A DNA stretch of 64,000 nucleotides from Fulvivirga imtechensis AK7 (GTDB taxonomy: Bacteria > Bacteroidota > Bacteroidia > Cytophagales > Cyclobacteriaceae), in contig NZ_AMZN01000003.1 of the NCBI RefSeq assembly GCF_000331535.1, forward strand, positions 18,736 through 82,735, read 5' to 3'. A program made the translations under genes and the position numbers. The notes beneath the pieces are model-generated. The model searched no databases and was not told where the DNA came from. It worked only from the letters and a program-made list of their open reading frames with translations. Shown piece after piece: positions 9,605 through 18,706 of this stretch (its first letter is position 1; each line of letters starts with the position of its first letter).

Positions 9605-9804
9605 ACTGCCAGATTCATATCGTCATTTTTCTTGAGCGCTTTTTCGATTTCCTTCATCGCTTTCTGCTTAAACTGCTGATAGTTCTCATCATGATGAGGA
9701 TCGTACAGCAAGTCCTTGATATAATCAAGCACCTTCTCCATTTCAGAAGCGTTCATAGCCTCCAGCGATTGCAGGATGGCCTGCTTTTTTGTTAACGTTT
9801 TCAT
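9601..9804 (-). CDS. Small helical protein of unknown function
   Basis: A 67-residue protein, almost entirely helix-forming and strongly charged (MKTLTKKQAILQSLEAMNAS at the start; Lys/Glu-rich end). The size and the pattern resemble small antitoxin-like or DUF2281-like proteins, but no toxin gene is adjacent and no family is recognised. The initial ATG is preceded by a repeat-rich gap that must hold its promoter. The stop overlaps that of rluD by 4 bases on the opposite strand. Confidence 0.6.
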   Translation of the reverse strand: MKTLTKKQAILQSLEAMNASEMEKVLDYIKDLLYDPHHDENYQQFKQKAMKEIEKALKKNDDMNLAV

Positions 9805-10069
9805 TTTTGTAGTGGTGTAGTGGTTGTATAGTAAAGTTAACGCAATTCCATGGTTCCAGTTGGCGAATTACCAAAGCTTAACGGAATGAAAACATACAGT
9901 TAATCCTTGGCTGTCAACCGGTTACTAATGATTAATCCTGCTTTAAGGTGAATAGTAACTACGGAGTATTCAACGGTGGAATAAAGTAGACGTCAGACAG
10001 CTCAAAGCCGTAAGTATTCCAAATACCAGCACTCATAAAGATCAAACCTCCATACCAACCAAAACCGCT

Positions 10070-10573
10070 AATCAAAAAGGACAATTGTTCGATGATCAGT
10101 GATCAAAAATTGCCCCCGGAAGCTATGGTGATGCGGAGGGAGGAATGCCGTTTCTGCTAATTTGGAGCGGCCTTTCGGTTGATATCCGTCAGACGGCTTT
10201 GAGCCGTGCTGACGGGGTACCCGTGGTTTTCTAAAGCAAGAGCTGAAATTTTGTGGTGGTCAGACAAACTTCTTGTACCAAATACCAAACTGCTGTGAGC
10301 AACCCGGCGTCAGACGGTTTTGAGCCACCAGACGCCTGTATAGCACGCCCGAAGCTTAAATCTCCAGGCGAACCAAGCCCGTAAATCAGAAAAAGGCGAT
10401 TGTCTGATGAACTCGGTTTCTGCTAATTTGGAGCGGCCTTTCGGTTGATAATCTGTCTGACGGCTTTGAGCCGTGCTGACGGGGTACCCGTGCTTTTCTA
10501 AAGCAAGAGTCAGACAAATTCCATATTTCAAAGGACCAAACTGCTGTGAGTCGTCAGACGCCTGTGTTATAGC
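10070..10573. repeat. Tandemly duplicated non-coding sequence with hairpins
   Basis: The 790-base gap 9805-10594 has no convincing gene. About 10151-10345 and 10417-10573 are two direct copies of one sequence (both begin TTTCTGCTAATTTGGAGCGG and end CAGACGCCTGT.TATAGC), and similarity extends weakly about 35 bases further upstream of each (AATCAnAAAnGGnnATTGT). Each copy holds an inverted repeat, GTCAGACGGC...GCCGTGCTGAC or a variant, and ACGGGGTACCCGT. A 73-residue minus-strand frame across copy 2 is probably accidental because the other copy does not keep it. Confidence 0.7.
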
Positions 10574-10594
10574 TTGCAGCTATATTTTATCCCA

Positions 10595-11053
10595 CTACAC
10601 CGTGTCATCAGCATGGCTGCGCTTGAAATACTGCATTAATACATAAGCTGTGAAAGCGCCTGACATAGACCCTTCAAGGAAAATGAGTGCTCCTGCAATA
10701 TATGGGTTTAGATACTGACCAAACATTTCATCTCTTTGGATCTGCTGCATAAATTCAGGGTCTATTATTCCCAAATAAAAAGCTATAAAAACAGCAAATA
10801 TGGCCGTGGAAATAACAGAGGTCATTATTCCTACACCTATGCCATTCATATAGGCAAAAGTGCTGACATGCTTGGCTTTATATTCCCTGATAGCCAGGAA
10901 AATGCCGGCAAAAAGGAAGATATAATTTAAAGCCCGTAGCCAGTAAAAATGTGCCAGGCCTACCAACTGCATCAAAAAGAAAAACAGAATGTAAGCTATA
11001 GCGGAAAGAATACCATACTTGATACCAATGCCTTCAATCGACTGCTTTTGCAT
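10595..11053 (-). CDS. DUF4199-like integral membrane protein
   Basis: A 152-residue protein (ATG at 11053, MQKQSIEGIGIKYGIL) with four predicted transmembrane helices at about 10-30, 36-55, 68-92 and 122-145. The pattern of the first helices and the IREYK segment after helix 2 match the DUF4199 family common in Bacteroidota; function unknown. An upstream in-frame ATG at 11086 would add 11 residues and is less likely. It lies 60 bases downstream of the next minus-strand gene and could share its transcript. Confidence 0.75.
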   Translation of the reverse strand: MQKQSIEGIGIKYGILSAIAYILFFFLMQLVGLAHFYWLRALNYIFLFAGIFLAIREYKAKHVSTFAYMNGIGVGIMTSVISTAIFAVFIAFYLGIIDPEFMQQIQRDEMFGQYLNPYIAGALIFLEGSMSGAFTAYVLMQYFKRSHADDTV

Positions 11054-11113
11054 AACTATTAGGGTTTGATGGTATATTAAAAACAACCGTCAATCCCTAT
11101 TGTTTCCGTCAGG

Positions 11114-11623
11114 CTAAAAGTCGTCTACTATATCCTCGACAACCTGCTTTTTTTCCTCTTTCCTCTTTTTATTCATCACATAAGAGGTGTAGACCATCTC
11201 GATCTTATTGTTTGAATAAGAACCATAAGCAAGTCCCAGTTGCTCGCCAGTCCAGTGGTAGTATCCCGTGCGATAGCCAAACTTGGGTTCGCCGAAAGCT
11301 TTTTTGAGGCCCTTATACAGGTTAGGGTCTTTCTCAGTGATCACCCGGATTTCAAAGATCGAGTCATTATATACCTTTACTTCCAGATCATAGATCTTCA
11401 GGGTTCCTATGCTTTCGTAGTGCCCTTTCTTTGCTATGTACAGCTTCGCATCGGGAAACGTGTCATCATCAATGTCTTTCTTGAACTCAAGCCCCTCATA
11501 AGCCGACACATTGGAGGCCATCTTGATGTCTTTAAACCCATTCCTTTTATCCAACTCACTAGCATCCTGGGCTACGGTGATGTGATTGACAAAAATTAAT
11601 GCAAGTAAGAAACGTAAAGCCAT
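11114..11623 (-). CDS. Secreted protein of unknown function
   Basis: A 169-residue protein with a signal peptide (MALRFLLALIFVNHITVAQ) and a mature domain of alternating strands and polar turns, ending in a Lys/Glu-rich tail (NKKRKEEKKQVVEDIVDDF). Segments such as KLYIAKKGHYESIGTLKIYD and FGEPKFGYRTGYYHWTGEQL suggest a small beta-rich fold of the kind found in periplasmic hypothetical proteins. No enzyme motif. Same strand as the DUF4199-like gene downstream, with a 60-base gap. Confidence 0.7.
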   Translation of the reverse strand: MALRFLLALIFVNHITVAQDASELDKRNGFKDIKMASNVSAYEGLEFKKDIDDDTFPDAKLYIAKKGHYESIGTLKIYDLEVKVYNDSIFEIRVITEKDPNLYKGLKKAFGEPKFGYRTGYYHWTGEQLGLAYGSYSNNKIEMVYTSYVMNKKRKEEKKQVVEDIVDDF

Positions 11624-11739
11624 TTTTCTTATCCGGGTTGTAAGATACTACATAGTTAATTACAACTAAGATACAAGGATTGACCTTAAAACCCGGAGCC
11701 CGAAATAACATTTTTGTAAGCCTCTGTGTTTATGAGGGT

Positions 11740-12012
11740 ATGAAAACCGAAAACCAACACAGCACAGCCAGGGAGTCCCTGCGTCAGCTCAATTATTTTA
11801 TAGGTCATGTAGTTGCCTATTTTATGATCAACCTGGCGCTGTTGTTCTTTATTTTCACCAATATGGAAAGCCGCTGGTGGGTGATTTCACCTGCTATTTT
11901 ATGGGCATTGGTGCTGTTATATCATGCCATAAAATTCTGTGGAATTAGCTTTAGAAGGCCAAAAAAGCAAGGTGGCGACACACCAGTATTGCAAGTGACT
12001 GTTAAGCATTGA
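11740..12012 (+). CDS. 2TM-domain small membrane protein
   Basis: A 90-residue protein (ATG at 11740) with a short polar start, two hydrophobic helices (about residues 14-36, IGHVVAYFMINLALLFFIFT, and 42-62, WWVISPAILWALVLLYHAIK) joined by a short loop, and a basic tail. This matches the 2TM domain family (PF13239), found alone or attached to histidine kinases in Bacteroidota; function unknown. The 3' end overlaps the convergent GAF-domain gene by 11 bases. A further in-frame ATG 60 bases upstream exists but gives non-typical sequence. Confidence 0.75.
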   Translation: MKTENQHSTARESLRQLNYFIGHVVAYFMINLALLFFIFTNMESRWWVISPAILWALVLLYHAIKFCGISFRRPKKQGGDTPVLQVTVKH

Positions 12013-14383
12013 TAGCAGCAATTACATCTTTTAGCAATTCATTGCCATATTCTCGCTGATTTGATTTCAGATTGACCTGTATTCTCAATGCTTTTAGTCC
12101 GTTAGCCCCCTGAAGCTCCTCCAACTCGAGTAACTCCACATCCCCGTACACGTAGTCTATTGACTTGAGGTATTCAATATATCTCAGGTACTCCTCCGCC
12201 TCTTTTTGTTGAGTATAAACTATCGCTATCTTACCAGGCTGAGTTAATCGCTCGTTAGTGCCTTTAACATTAGCCTTGTCAATACGCTTTTTTACGATTT
12301 CATACCGTATGTTATAGGCGCCATCTACATCAAAATGTTTTTCATCCCTTCGAAATTTGATGGATAGTGGCTCACCATGCACCAGGATCAGTTGGGTGAT
12401 GTCTAATTGCCTTGACAGTTGTGGTTTTAGTTTTTCAATATTTACAGCGATTTCACATTGTGTAAGCAGTTGCCATAGCCGGAAATTGCTCAGCAAGAGC
12501 TTGCTGAACCTTCTGTCCTGCACAAGGGAATCGCCTAAATAGATATTATATTCCACACCATCGGTCTTATACTTTTCAAAATAATGAGGAAATATCTGCT
12601 GAGCCTGCTCTTCTACCTGATCGAGGTATAAGGAAATGGTTTCATTTATTTTAGTCAGGCTTTCTTCAAAGTCTTTACGTTTATCATAAATAACACCGAG
12701 CTTGGGGTCTAACATCTTTTCATAATCCTCGATAACAGGTCTCAGCAGCTCCTCAGTCTCCTTGAAATAATTGAATGTAGGCACTACCTCATTGCGCAGG
12801 AAGTCCAGCACACTTGACTCGTCACCGGAATCCAGGCCTTTCGATATTTTCCTGATCTCCAGATCAACCCTGTAGTTGATCTCATCGAGAATCGGCATTT
12901 TCTTATACTCAAGTACAGTGGAAATCACCTTTTTCACTTGCCGCAGATTATTTCTCAGGTCAAGTTGTATGGCCCTTGCTCTTTCCAATGAAGAATTTCT
13001 GATATCCGAAAGGCCATAAATGGGATAAACATGGTTAAAAACTATATCTCCCAATTCGGCTTTTGCCCCTTTCCTTCTCTGGTTCATGAGCTCATATCCT
13101 CTTTCGAGGAATTTCCACTCTACAGTGGGGTGGATAGAAGTACATTCCTCCTGGATAAGCGCTCTCACCTCCATCCTCATTTCACCCAATACCCTGCGAA
13201 CGGCCGCGGTGAACATGGGTAGCAAGCTGTCAAGTTTGCTGGCGCTTACCGGGTTGAAGTGCCCCGCTTTTGGGGAGCCTAACTCCAGCATTCCAATTAC
13301 TTCATCATCTACCACCAGTGGAGCCACCACCACACTTTTTATGCCTTTTTTGATCAGCGCCTTCTCAATGTGCCCTATGGTTTCCAGGTCTTCGAGATCC
13401 TCTACGATCACCGGACGCTGCTTTTGATAAGCTTTGTCATAAATAGAACCGATGAAATAATCGCAGTTCATGGCTTCCTCATCGTTGGGCATCATAAAGC
13501 TGCTCCAATCGCTGGCGCCATAGTTAGAGATCATGTTGTTGTTCGGATCAAAATATGTTAACCCAAGGGCCATATCAGGAAGTCTGAATATCGCCCGGAT
13601 CTTCTGCTGTATAGCCTTGAAGCTATTGCTACAGGTAACAGCATCTTTTTTCAGCAGATCATATTTTACAGACGATAGCATCTCCTCTGTGGTAACATCT
13701 GTGAGTTTCATTATAGAAAATCCTTCGAAATGGAATTTTTCAGGTTTAATGTGTTTAAGCCACAGATCCACATCATAAAGATTGTCAAGAAGCATCCTTA
13801 TGGTTTTCTTGTCAATCGGGTCAAGCTCTCCATTACATATTACATCTGCAAACTGTGTATTAAGGTCCACTTTAAATACCTGCTTAAGGCCTGTTTCCTC
13901 ATCAGGAATAGTCACTAACATCGGCTGGTCCGCCATCAGGCCTGCATTATAAAACCTGTTGAGGATAAAAATACATGCCTTCATTATCTTTCCGGCCAGC
14001 ATGTTGTTGCCCGGGATATTAACTTCGATGTCTTCCCTGACCCGGTCGAATGGTAGCAGTTTGCGGTACCTGGGAGTGGCATAAAAACCGTGAAAATTAA
14101 ACGGCAATATGGCTGCCGCTAGCTCTGAGCTTATCAGAGCAGGAGGGAAAACAGCGCTCATCAGCAGGCCTACCAGCTCCTTGTGTTTATTAAGTACTTC
14201 AAGATCTTTTATAGGCTGTCGCAGTTCAGGAGCCCCTGCAATTAATTTTTTTATCCTTTTAGCCGGATAACCGGAAAAGATATTATTGCTCTCCAGGTTA
14301 ACCTCCCAGTAGGATACCAGCGATGACAAATTTAGGACTGTCCTAAAAGGAAAGTTTTCCAGGTATTTATTAGATGCCGTCAT
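12002..14383 (-). CDS. Large GAF-domain protein
   Basis: A soluble 793-residue protein with no signal peptide or membrane helix. A GAF-like ligand-binding domain lies at about residues 245-400 (ALGLTYFDPNNNMISNYGAS, VVVAPLVVDDEVIGMLELGS). The N-terminal 240 residues and C-terminal 390 residues are mostly helical with no recognised catalytic domain, and they lack kinase, cyclase or phosphodiesterase motifs. The pattern matches uncharacterised GAF proteins of about 800 residues seen in Cytophagales. Its role is probably in signalling, by inference from the GAF fold alone. Monocistronic; the promoter must lie in 14384-14531. Confidence 0.75.
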   Translation of the reverse strand: MTASNKYLENFPFRTVLNLSSLVSYWEVNLESNNIFSGYPAKRIKKLIAGAPELRQPIKDLEVLNKHKELVGLLMSAVFPPALISSELAAAILPFNFHGFYATPRYRKLLPFDRVREDIEVNIPGNNMLAGKIMKACIFILNRFYNAGLMADQPMLVTIPDEETGLKQVFKVDLNTQFADVICNGELDPIDKKTIRMLLDNLYDVDLWLKHIKPEKFHFEGFSIMKLTDVTTEEMLSSVKYDLLKKDAVTCSNSFKAIQQKIRAIFRLPDMALGLTYFDPNNNMISNYGASDWSSFMMPNDEEAMNCDYFIGSIYDKAYQKQRPVIVEDLEDLETIGHIEKALIKKGIKSVVVAPLVVDDEVIGMLELGSPKAGHFNPVSASKLDSLLPMFTAAVRRVLGEMRMEVRALIQEECTSIHPTVEWKFLERGYELMNQRRKGAKAELGDIVFNHVYPIYGLSDIRNSSLERARAIQLDLRNNLRQVKKVISTVLEYKKMPILDEINYRVDLEIRKISKGLDSGDESSVLDFLRNEVVPTFNYFKETEELLRPVIEDYEKMLDPKLGVIYDKRKDFEESLTKINETISLYLDQVEEQAQQIFPHYFEKYKTDGVEYNIYLGDSLVQDRRFSKLLLSNFRLWQLLTQCEIAVNIEKLKPQLSRQLDITQLILVHGEPLSIKFRRDEKHFDVDGAYNIRYEIVKKRIDKANVKGTNERLTQPGKIAIVYTQQKEAEEYLRYIEYLKSIDYVYGDVELLELEELQGANGLKALRIQVNLKSNQREYGNELLKDVIAAINA

Positions 14384-14531
14384 CAGAAAATATTTTTATA
14401 GGTGGATACAATAAATGAACGAAAAAGAGTCACGGAGGTTCTCCCTTTTTAGATCAAAAGCATAATTGAGTGATCCGAAATCATATTCATGCTTTAATTT
14501 AAAGTCGTATGAACGGGAAAAATATTTTATT

Positions 14532-14657
14532 TAGCGCCTCTAAGAAAACGCCAATGCCTGCGTTACGCTCGCCCCAAAAATGCTCACGTACCTCAGTACG
14601 CTCCGCTTTTTGGCACTTCATTTCTTAAAGCCACTTAGAGTTTTCTTACAAACACTA
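14532..14657. repeat. Palindromic repeat family A, copy 1
   Basis: About 126 bases in the 505-base gap 14384-14888, otherwise without a gene. It is one of three copies (others 37222-37376 and 51707-51845). Shared parts are the ends (TAG.G.CTCTAAGAAAAC and GTTTTCTTACAAACACTA, inverted) and an inner hairpin, CCAAAAATGCTCACGTAC...GTACGCTCCGCTTTTTGG. This copy is shorter because it lacks the GTCCCGC..GCGGGAA arm present in the other two. Confidence 0.85.
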
Positions 14658-14888
14658 TTTAAAATAATACTTGTGTGAAAAAAACTTCATTGTGATCTGC
14701 TTTAGGGGAAAAATATAGAAACTTTACAGATTTCTGTGTCTGTGGCCCTATGCAGTTGAATGATGCATATTAGCATTCGCCGCTCATAATCTAAAATTTG
14801 CCGCTTATCACAATGAGGGTCAGAAATGTAACCACAGCGCCTCTAAAACACGTCTTAGCAGTAGGTCAACAACAAAAAATAAATAGTC

Positions 14889-15488
14889 ATGAAAACTTTA
14901 ACAACAATGGCAGCACTGCTCATTGCAGGTGCTTCTGTCTACGCAAATGTCAATGGAATTACTACTGTAGATCCTAAAAAATCAGTAGCCATTATTCAAA
15001 ACGTGCAAGCGAAATACAAGCTTGTTTATCTCAAAGAAAGCAAAGGTACGGTAAGGATTGATATCCTCAATGAGGCTGGCAAGCAGGTACATTCTCAGTC
15101 CGTTTCGAATGATGGCGGCTTTGCGCAACAGTTTGATTTCTCGTCTCTGCCTTATGGCATGTATACTTTTGAAGTAACTCACCCAGATGGTACGAAGATA
15201 GCAGAAGTGGTTAATCACTTAAAACCTGAAAAGGCGGTGAGTACCGGCCTGAGAGCGGGGGTACTTGACATCAATGACAATAATAAATTCAGACTGGCGG
15301 TTTTAAAAAGCAACAGTGATCCCATCAATGTAAAAATTTACGATGAGCAAAATCGCTTGCTTCATGAAGATGTAATTGCTGGTGATGAGGGCTTTAGGAA
15401 AACTTATGATCTTAAAAATGTAAAAGCGTCTTCTTTCAGATTTGAGGTTAGTGATAACAATAGTACTGTTACCATGTTTTCAAAATAA
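14889..15488 (+). CDS. Secreted protein with two repeated beta-sandwich modules
   Basis: A 199-residue protein with signal peptide (MKTLTTMAALLIAGASVYAN). The mature part holds two homologous modules of about 80 residues: YLKESKGTVRIDILNEAGK with FAQQFDFSSLPYGMYTFEV, and VLKSNSDPINVKIYDEQNR with FRKTYDLKNVKASSFRFEV. Each resembles the Ig-like fold of DUF3244 or type IX secretion C-terminal domains, but there is no long cargo domain, so export by type IX secretion is not implied. It has its own promoter and a terminator-like hairpin at its end. Confidence 0.75.
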   Translation: MKTLTTMAALLIAGASVYANVNGITTVDPKKSVAIIQNVQAKYKLVYLKESKGTVRIDILNEAGKQVHSQSVSNDGGFAQQFDFSSLPYGMYTFEVTHPDGTKIAEVVNHLKPEKAVSTGLRAGVLDINDNNKFRLAVLKSNSDPINVKIYDEQNRLLHEDVIAGDEGFRKTYDLKNVKASSFRFEVSDNNSTVTMFSK

Positions 15489-15512
15489 CAAATATTGTTT
15501 TGTTTAGGTTAA

Positions 15513-15550
15513 GAGGCTGATTCGGTTAATCCCGGACAGCCTCATTTTTT
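15513..15550 (+). terminator. Terminator-like hairpin after the secreted repeat protein
   Basis: Stem GAGGCTG (15513-15519) and CAGCCTC (15537-15543) followed by T6 at 15545-15550. It lies 25 bases after the stop at 15488 and overlaps the last codons of the convergent decarboxylase gene, so it could act only for the plus-strand transcript. Confidence 0.7.
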
Positions 15551-16992
15551 GTTTCTTCCATCTTTTCTTTTATAATCTGTAGCGCCAGATCAATAGTATC
15601 CAGGTGTGCACGAAAAGCCAGTATGGCCAACCTTAATGTGAAAACGCCTTTAATAGTAGTAGAAGAGATAAAAACCCTGCTATCCTCGTGAATTTTTCCG
15701 ATGATCCGCTCATTAAATTGATTGGCATTGCCGTTTTCCGGTAAAAATCGGAATATTACCACAGATAGCTCGGGTTCCGGTCCCAGTTCTATGTTCTCAA
15801 ATTTCCGAAGCTCTTGCCATGCATACTTCGCAAGCAATAGTTTTTCTTCCAGTGCCGCCCGAAATGGCGCCAACCCGTGGACCATTAATGGCAACCACAT
15901 GCGCAAACCCCTGAAAGGACGGGTAAGCTCCGGAGAAATGTCAGCAGGGGATATTTCATTTGCCAAAGCAGTGGCATCCTGCATATAGTTGGCATGATAC
16001 GCAAAGCTTTTTTGCAACTGCACTCCGTCTCTTACCAACGCCACACCAAGTCCATGTGGCAGGAATAGCCCTTTATGCGGGTCTATAATAATGGAATGGG
16101 ACCGTTCTATGCCCTTAAACTTATTACTCCCATACTCTGTAAGCATAAAAAAGCCACCATATGCAGCGTCTATGTGAAACCATAGTTGATATTCCTCTGC
16201 GATGTCGGCCATGTCTTCGAAAGGATCAACAGCACCGGTGTCTGTAGTGCCTGCCGAGCCGATCAGCAGCCAGGGTTTTAGTCCCTGTCGGATATCTTCA
16301 ATAATGGCCTGTCGCAGTTTGCCGGTATCCATCCGATATTGACTATCGAGGCTGATGTACCGTAATTGGCATTCTCTTAACCCTGCAATATTTATCGCTT
16401 TATGTATGCAATGATGGGCCTGTTCGGAAAGGTAAATTACTTGTTGTGGTATATCAGCAGCATTAATTCCCGCAGCATCGCGGGCTGCTACTATGGCTAT
16501 CAAATTAGCAATACTACCCCCTGAGGCAAGGTTGCCCAAAGCGGAGGCAGGGTAGCCTACCATTTCCTTCATCCAGTTGATCAGGTGGTTTTCCATTCTG
16601 ACAGCACCGGGACTGGCAAAAAATACGCCTGAATAGCGATTGGTGATGTCAGCCCAATAATCGCCCAGAGAAGCACTATAAATACCGCCACCGGGGATAT
16701 AACCCAGATGACCTCCCGAAGCAGCATTGATACCACCGTTATCCACATGTTCGCTGATTATTTGAAATACCTCATCCGGATTGTAGCCTTCATTCGTTAT
16801 AGCATATTGCATGAGGCCTTGTCCATGGTCTTTGGCCTGATAAGCCGGACTCTCCTCCGGATTATTTACACTATTGAGAAAATTTTCCGTGTACCTGACA
16901 ACTGCCTCTCGTAGTGTTTTTCTCTGCTCGTCATTGGGTTCCAGGTTTCGGGATTTTTGATGATATTCGTTAATTAGATTGCGCATATTCAA
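15526..16992 (-). CDS. PLP-dependent group II amino-acid decarboxylase
   Basis: A 488-residue cytosolic enzyme of the aromatic-L-amino-acid/glutamate decarboxylase family. The cofactor lysine is Lys307 in IDPHKGLFLPHG; the PLP-stacking region is EQAHHCIHKAINIAG, and HIDAAYGGFFML holds the conserved Asp that binds the pyridine nitrogen. GGSIANLIAI is the phosphate-binding loop. The substrate cannot be told from the sequence; in this lineage such genes are usually labelled aspartate 1- or aromatic decarboxylases. The start is ATG 16992 or the ATG two codons later. It diverges from the small membrane protein gene at 17028 with only 35 bases between. Confidence 0.92.
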   Translation of the reverse strand: MNMRNLINEYHQKSRNLEPNDEQRKTLREAVVRYTENFLNSVNNPEESPAYQAKDHGQGLMQYAITNEGYNPDEVFQIISEHVDNGGINAASGGHLGYIPGGGIYSASLGDYWADITNRYSGVFFASPGAVRMENHLINWMKEMVGYPASALGNLASGGSIANLIAIVAARDAAGINAADIPQQVIYLSEQAHHCIHKAINIAGLRECQLRYISLDSQYRMDTGKLRQAIIEDIRQGLKPWLLIGSAGTTDTGAVDPFEDMADIAEEYQLWFHIDAAYGGFFMLTEYGSNKFKGIERSHSIIIDPHKGLFLPHGLGVALVRDGVQLQKSFAYHANYMQDATALANEISPADISPELTRPFRGLRMWLPLMVHGLAPFRAALEEKLLLAKYAWQELRKFENIELGPEPELSVVIFRFLPENGNANQFNERIIGKIHEDSRVFISSTTIKGVFTLRLAILAFRAHLDTIDLALQIIKEKMEETKNEAVRD

Positions 16993-17027
16993 AATTGTGA
17001 TATATTTCCTAACTTTTAAAAAAGTTA

Positions 17028-17243
17028 ATGATGGAATGGTTAATCGTATTTGTAGGCCTGGTTCTGTTGTTTCAGATTGCCGTTTTTTTCATGATACGGG
17101 CAAAGCGAAAAAAGGACAAGCGGGAAAATGTGATTGAAAAATATAACATTAGGACTCCTGCAGATGCATTTCGATTGCTTCAGGATCATTCCCTTCCTGA
17201 TAATGATCGCAAAAAAATCGAACGGCTTTATCGTGGAGAATAG
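17028..17243 (+). CDS. Small single-pass membrane protein
   Basis: A 71-residue protein with an N-terminal transmembrane helix (about residues 3-24, EWLIVFVGLVLLFQIAVFFM), a basic stretch (RAKRKKDKRE) that would face the cytoplasm, and a soluble helical tail. No family recognised. Followed by a 50-base gap and then the CYTH-like gene on the same strand, so it may head an operon ending with coaX. Confidence 0.65.
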   Translation: MMEWLIVFVGLVLLFQIAVFFMIRAKRKKDKRENVIEKYNIRTPADAFRLLQDHSLPDNDRKKIERLYRGE

Positions 17244-17293
17244 GAGTAACGTTGTGTTGCTGAACTTCAATACACTTTGTCTGTTACTATACT

Positions 17294-17896
17294 ATGCTTT
17301 CAACAACAGAAATTCGCTGGTTCTTTGAAGAGGCTCTGCCTGAGGAAATGCAGGAGTGGTTTGAACACTTCAGCCCTGAGGACCTGCCGCCCCGTACAGA
17401 CTACTACCTGAATATGGAGGAAAGTGCCGGTGTGGGCATAAAACTCAGAGAGGGCAATATACAGATCAAACCCATAAAGGCTGAGCGAGGCGCCCGCCAA
17501 TTCCTGGAAAATGTGGAGGGCAATGTATCGCAATACGAAAAATGGAGCTTTCCGGTAACCAGCAATGAAGAATGGCCGGAGATGATCAGGAAACCGGATG
17601 TCTGGATACCCGCCATAAAGATAAGGAAGCTCCTCAGGTTTACGCTGGGAGGTGGATACCCTAATAAAATTGGAATGGAAGAGCTGGTGGATGAAGGTTG
17701 TGAGGTGGAGTTATCGAAGGTAGAGGTGGTAGATCGTACCTTCTGGTCATTGGCTTTTGAAGCGCATGGTTCCACCGCACAGGCTAACCTGGAAAAGACG
17801 GTAGATGAAATTTTTAGAAATAAAGCATGCCCCATTCGGCTGGTTAAGGAAAAATCTTTTGGATATACCCACCTGATCCGCGATATTCAGGTTTAA
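17294..17896 (+). CDS. Unknown protein, possibly CYTH-like
   Basis: A 200-residue soluble protein lying one base before coaX. Several segments fit the CYTH (adenylate cyclase/thiamine triphosphatase) beta-barrel: an acidic strand near the start (TEIRWFFEEAL), GVGIKLREGNIQIK, YEKWSFP, and an acidic/basic strand CEVELSKVEVVDRTFWSLAF. The ExExK motif itself is not clean, so the assignment is weak. Translational coupling to coaX is likely. No membrane segment or signal peptide. Confidence 0.65.
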   Translation: MLSTTEIRWFFEEALPEEMQEWFEHFSPEDLPPRTDYYLNMEESAGVGIKLREGNIQIKPIKAERGARQFLENVEGNVSQYEKWSFPVTSNEEWPEMIRKPDVWIPAIKIRKLLRFTLGGGYPNKIGMEELVDEGCEVELSKVEVVDRTFWSLAFEAHGSTAQANLEKTVDEIFRNKACPIRLVKEKSFGYTHLIRDIQV

Positions 17897-17897
17897 T

Positions 17898-18647
17898 ATG
17901 TTATTAGCAGTTGATATAGGCAATACAAATGTCGTTTTTGGCATTTATGGCGGGGGTTCAGGATGGCCCACCGTCTGGAGAATAGAAACAAGGGACGAAG
18001 CGCAGGATAAACTTTCCCGGTCCCTGAACAAGCATATCGGAGACAAGGAAATAACAGGTATCGTCATTTCCAGCGTAGTACCCTTTTTCACCCATATTAT
18101 TGCCAGGCAGTTGCAGCAGAAATACCATATTGCACCTTATGTGATAGGCCCATCGAGCTATCCGGCTATCCCTGTCGAAATACTTAGCCCTGAGCAAATT
18201 GGCACGGACCTGGTAGCTAATGCGACTGCCGCATTTGACATGTTTAACAGCGACTGTATGGTGGTAGATTTTGGCACGGCCCTCACGTTCACAGTAATTG
18301 CTGATCAGAGAATACACGGGGTAAACATTGCTCCGGGGTTGAAAACTGCCATGAAAGCTCTTGCCGGTAATGCAGTTAAGCTATCGGAAATACCACTGGC
18401 GTTGCCTGAATCTGTTATCGGGAAGGATACAACCACGGCCATCCAATCCGGGATTTTGTGGGGATATGTAGGGTTGGTGGAAAAAATGATCGAACGCATC
18501 GAAAAAGAGCTTAACAAGGAGTTTAAAGTAGTAGCTACGGGCGGCTTATCAAAGGTGTTGAAACCCCTTCATGATCAATTCGATGCTGTGGAACCGCTTT
18601 TAACATTAGAGGGTATGCGCCTGATTTATGAAATGAACAAGAAGTAG
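17898..18647 (+). CDS. coaX: Type III pantothenate kinase
   Basis: A 249-residue enzyme of the ASKHA fold that phosphorylates pantothenate, the first step of coenzyme A synthesis. Family motifs: phosphate loop DIGNTNVVFGIY, GTDLVANATAAF with the catalytic-site Asp, MVVDFGTALTFTV, and VATGGLSKVL near the end. The length is normal for CoaX. Start chosen at the ATG 17898, two bases after the preceding stop. It is the last gene of a plus-strand group; the next gene is convergent. Confidence 0.95.
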   Translation: MLLAVDIGNTNVVFGIYGGGSGWPTVWRIETRDEAQDKLSRSLNKHIGDKEITGIVISSVVPFFTHIIARQLQQKYHIAPYVIGPSSYPAIPVEILSPEQIGTDLVANATAAFDMFNSDCMVVDFGTALTFTVIADQRIHGVNIAPGLKTAMKALAGNAVKLSEIPLALPESVIGKDTTTAIQSGILWGYVGLVEKMIERIEKELNKEFKVVATGGLSKVLKPLHDQFDAVEPLLTLEGMRLIYEMNKK

Positions 18648-18706
18648 GCTCTAGACAAATACAATAAGGACAGTTTACCTACTGCTTCTGCCTATTGCCA
18701 ACTCAA

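Noticed and set aside
10310..10531. 73-codon minus-strand frame inside the tandem repeat
   Set aside because: The duplicate copy does not keep the same frame, and the sequence is hairpin-rich and non-coding in style.
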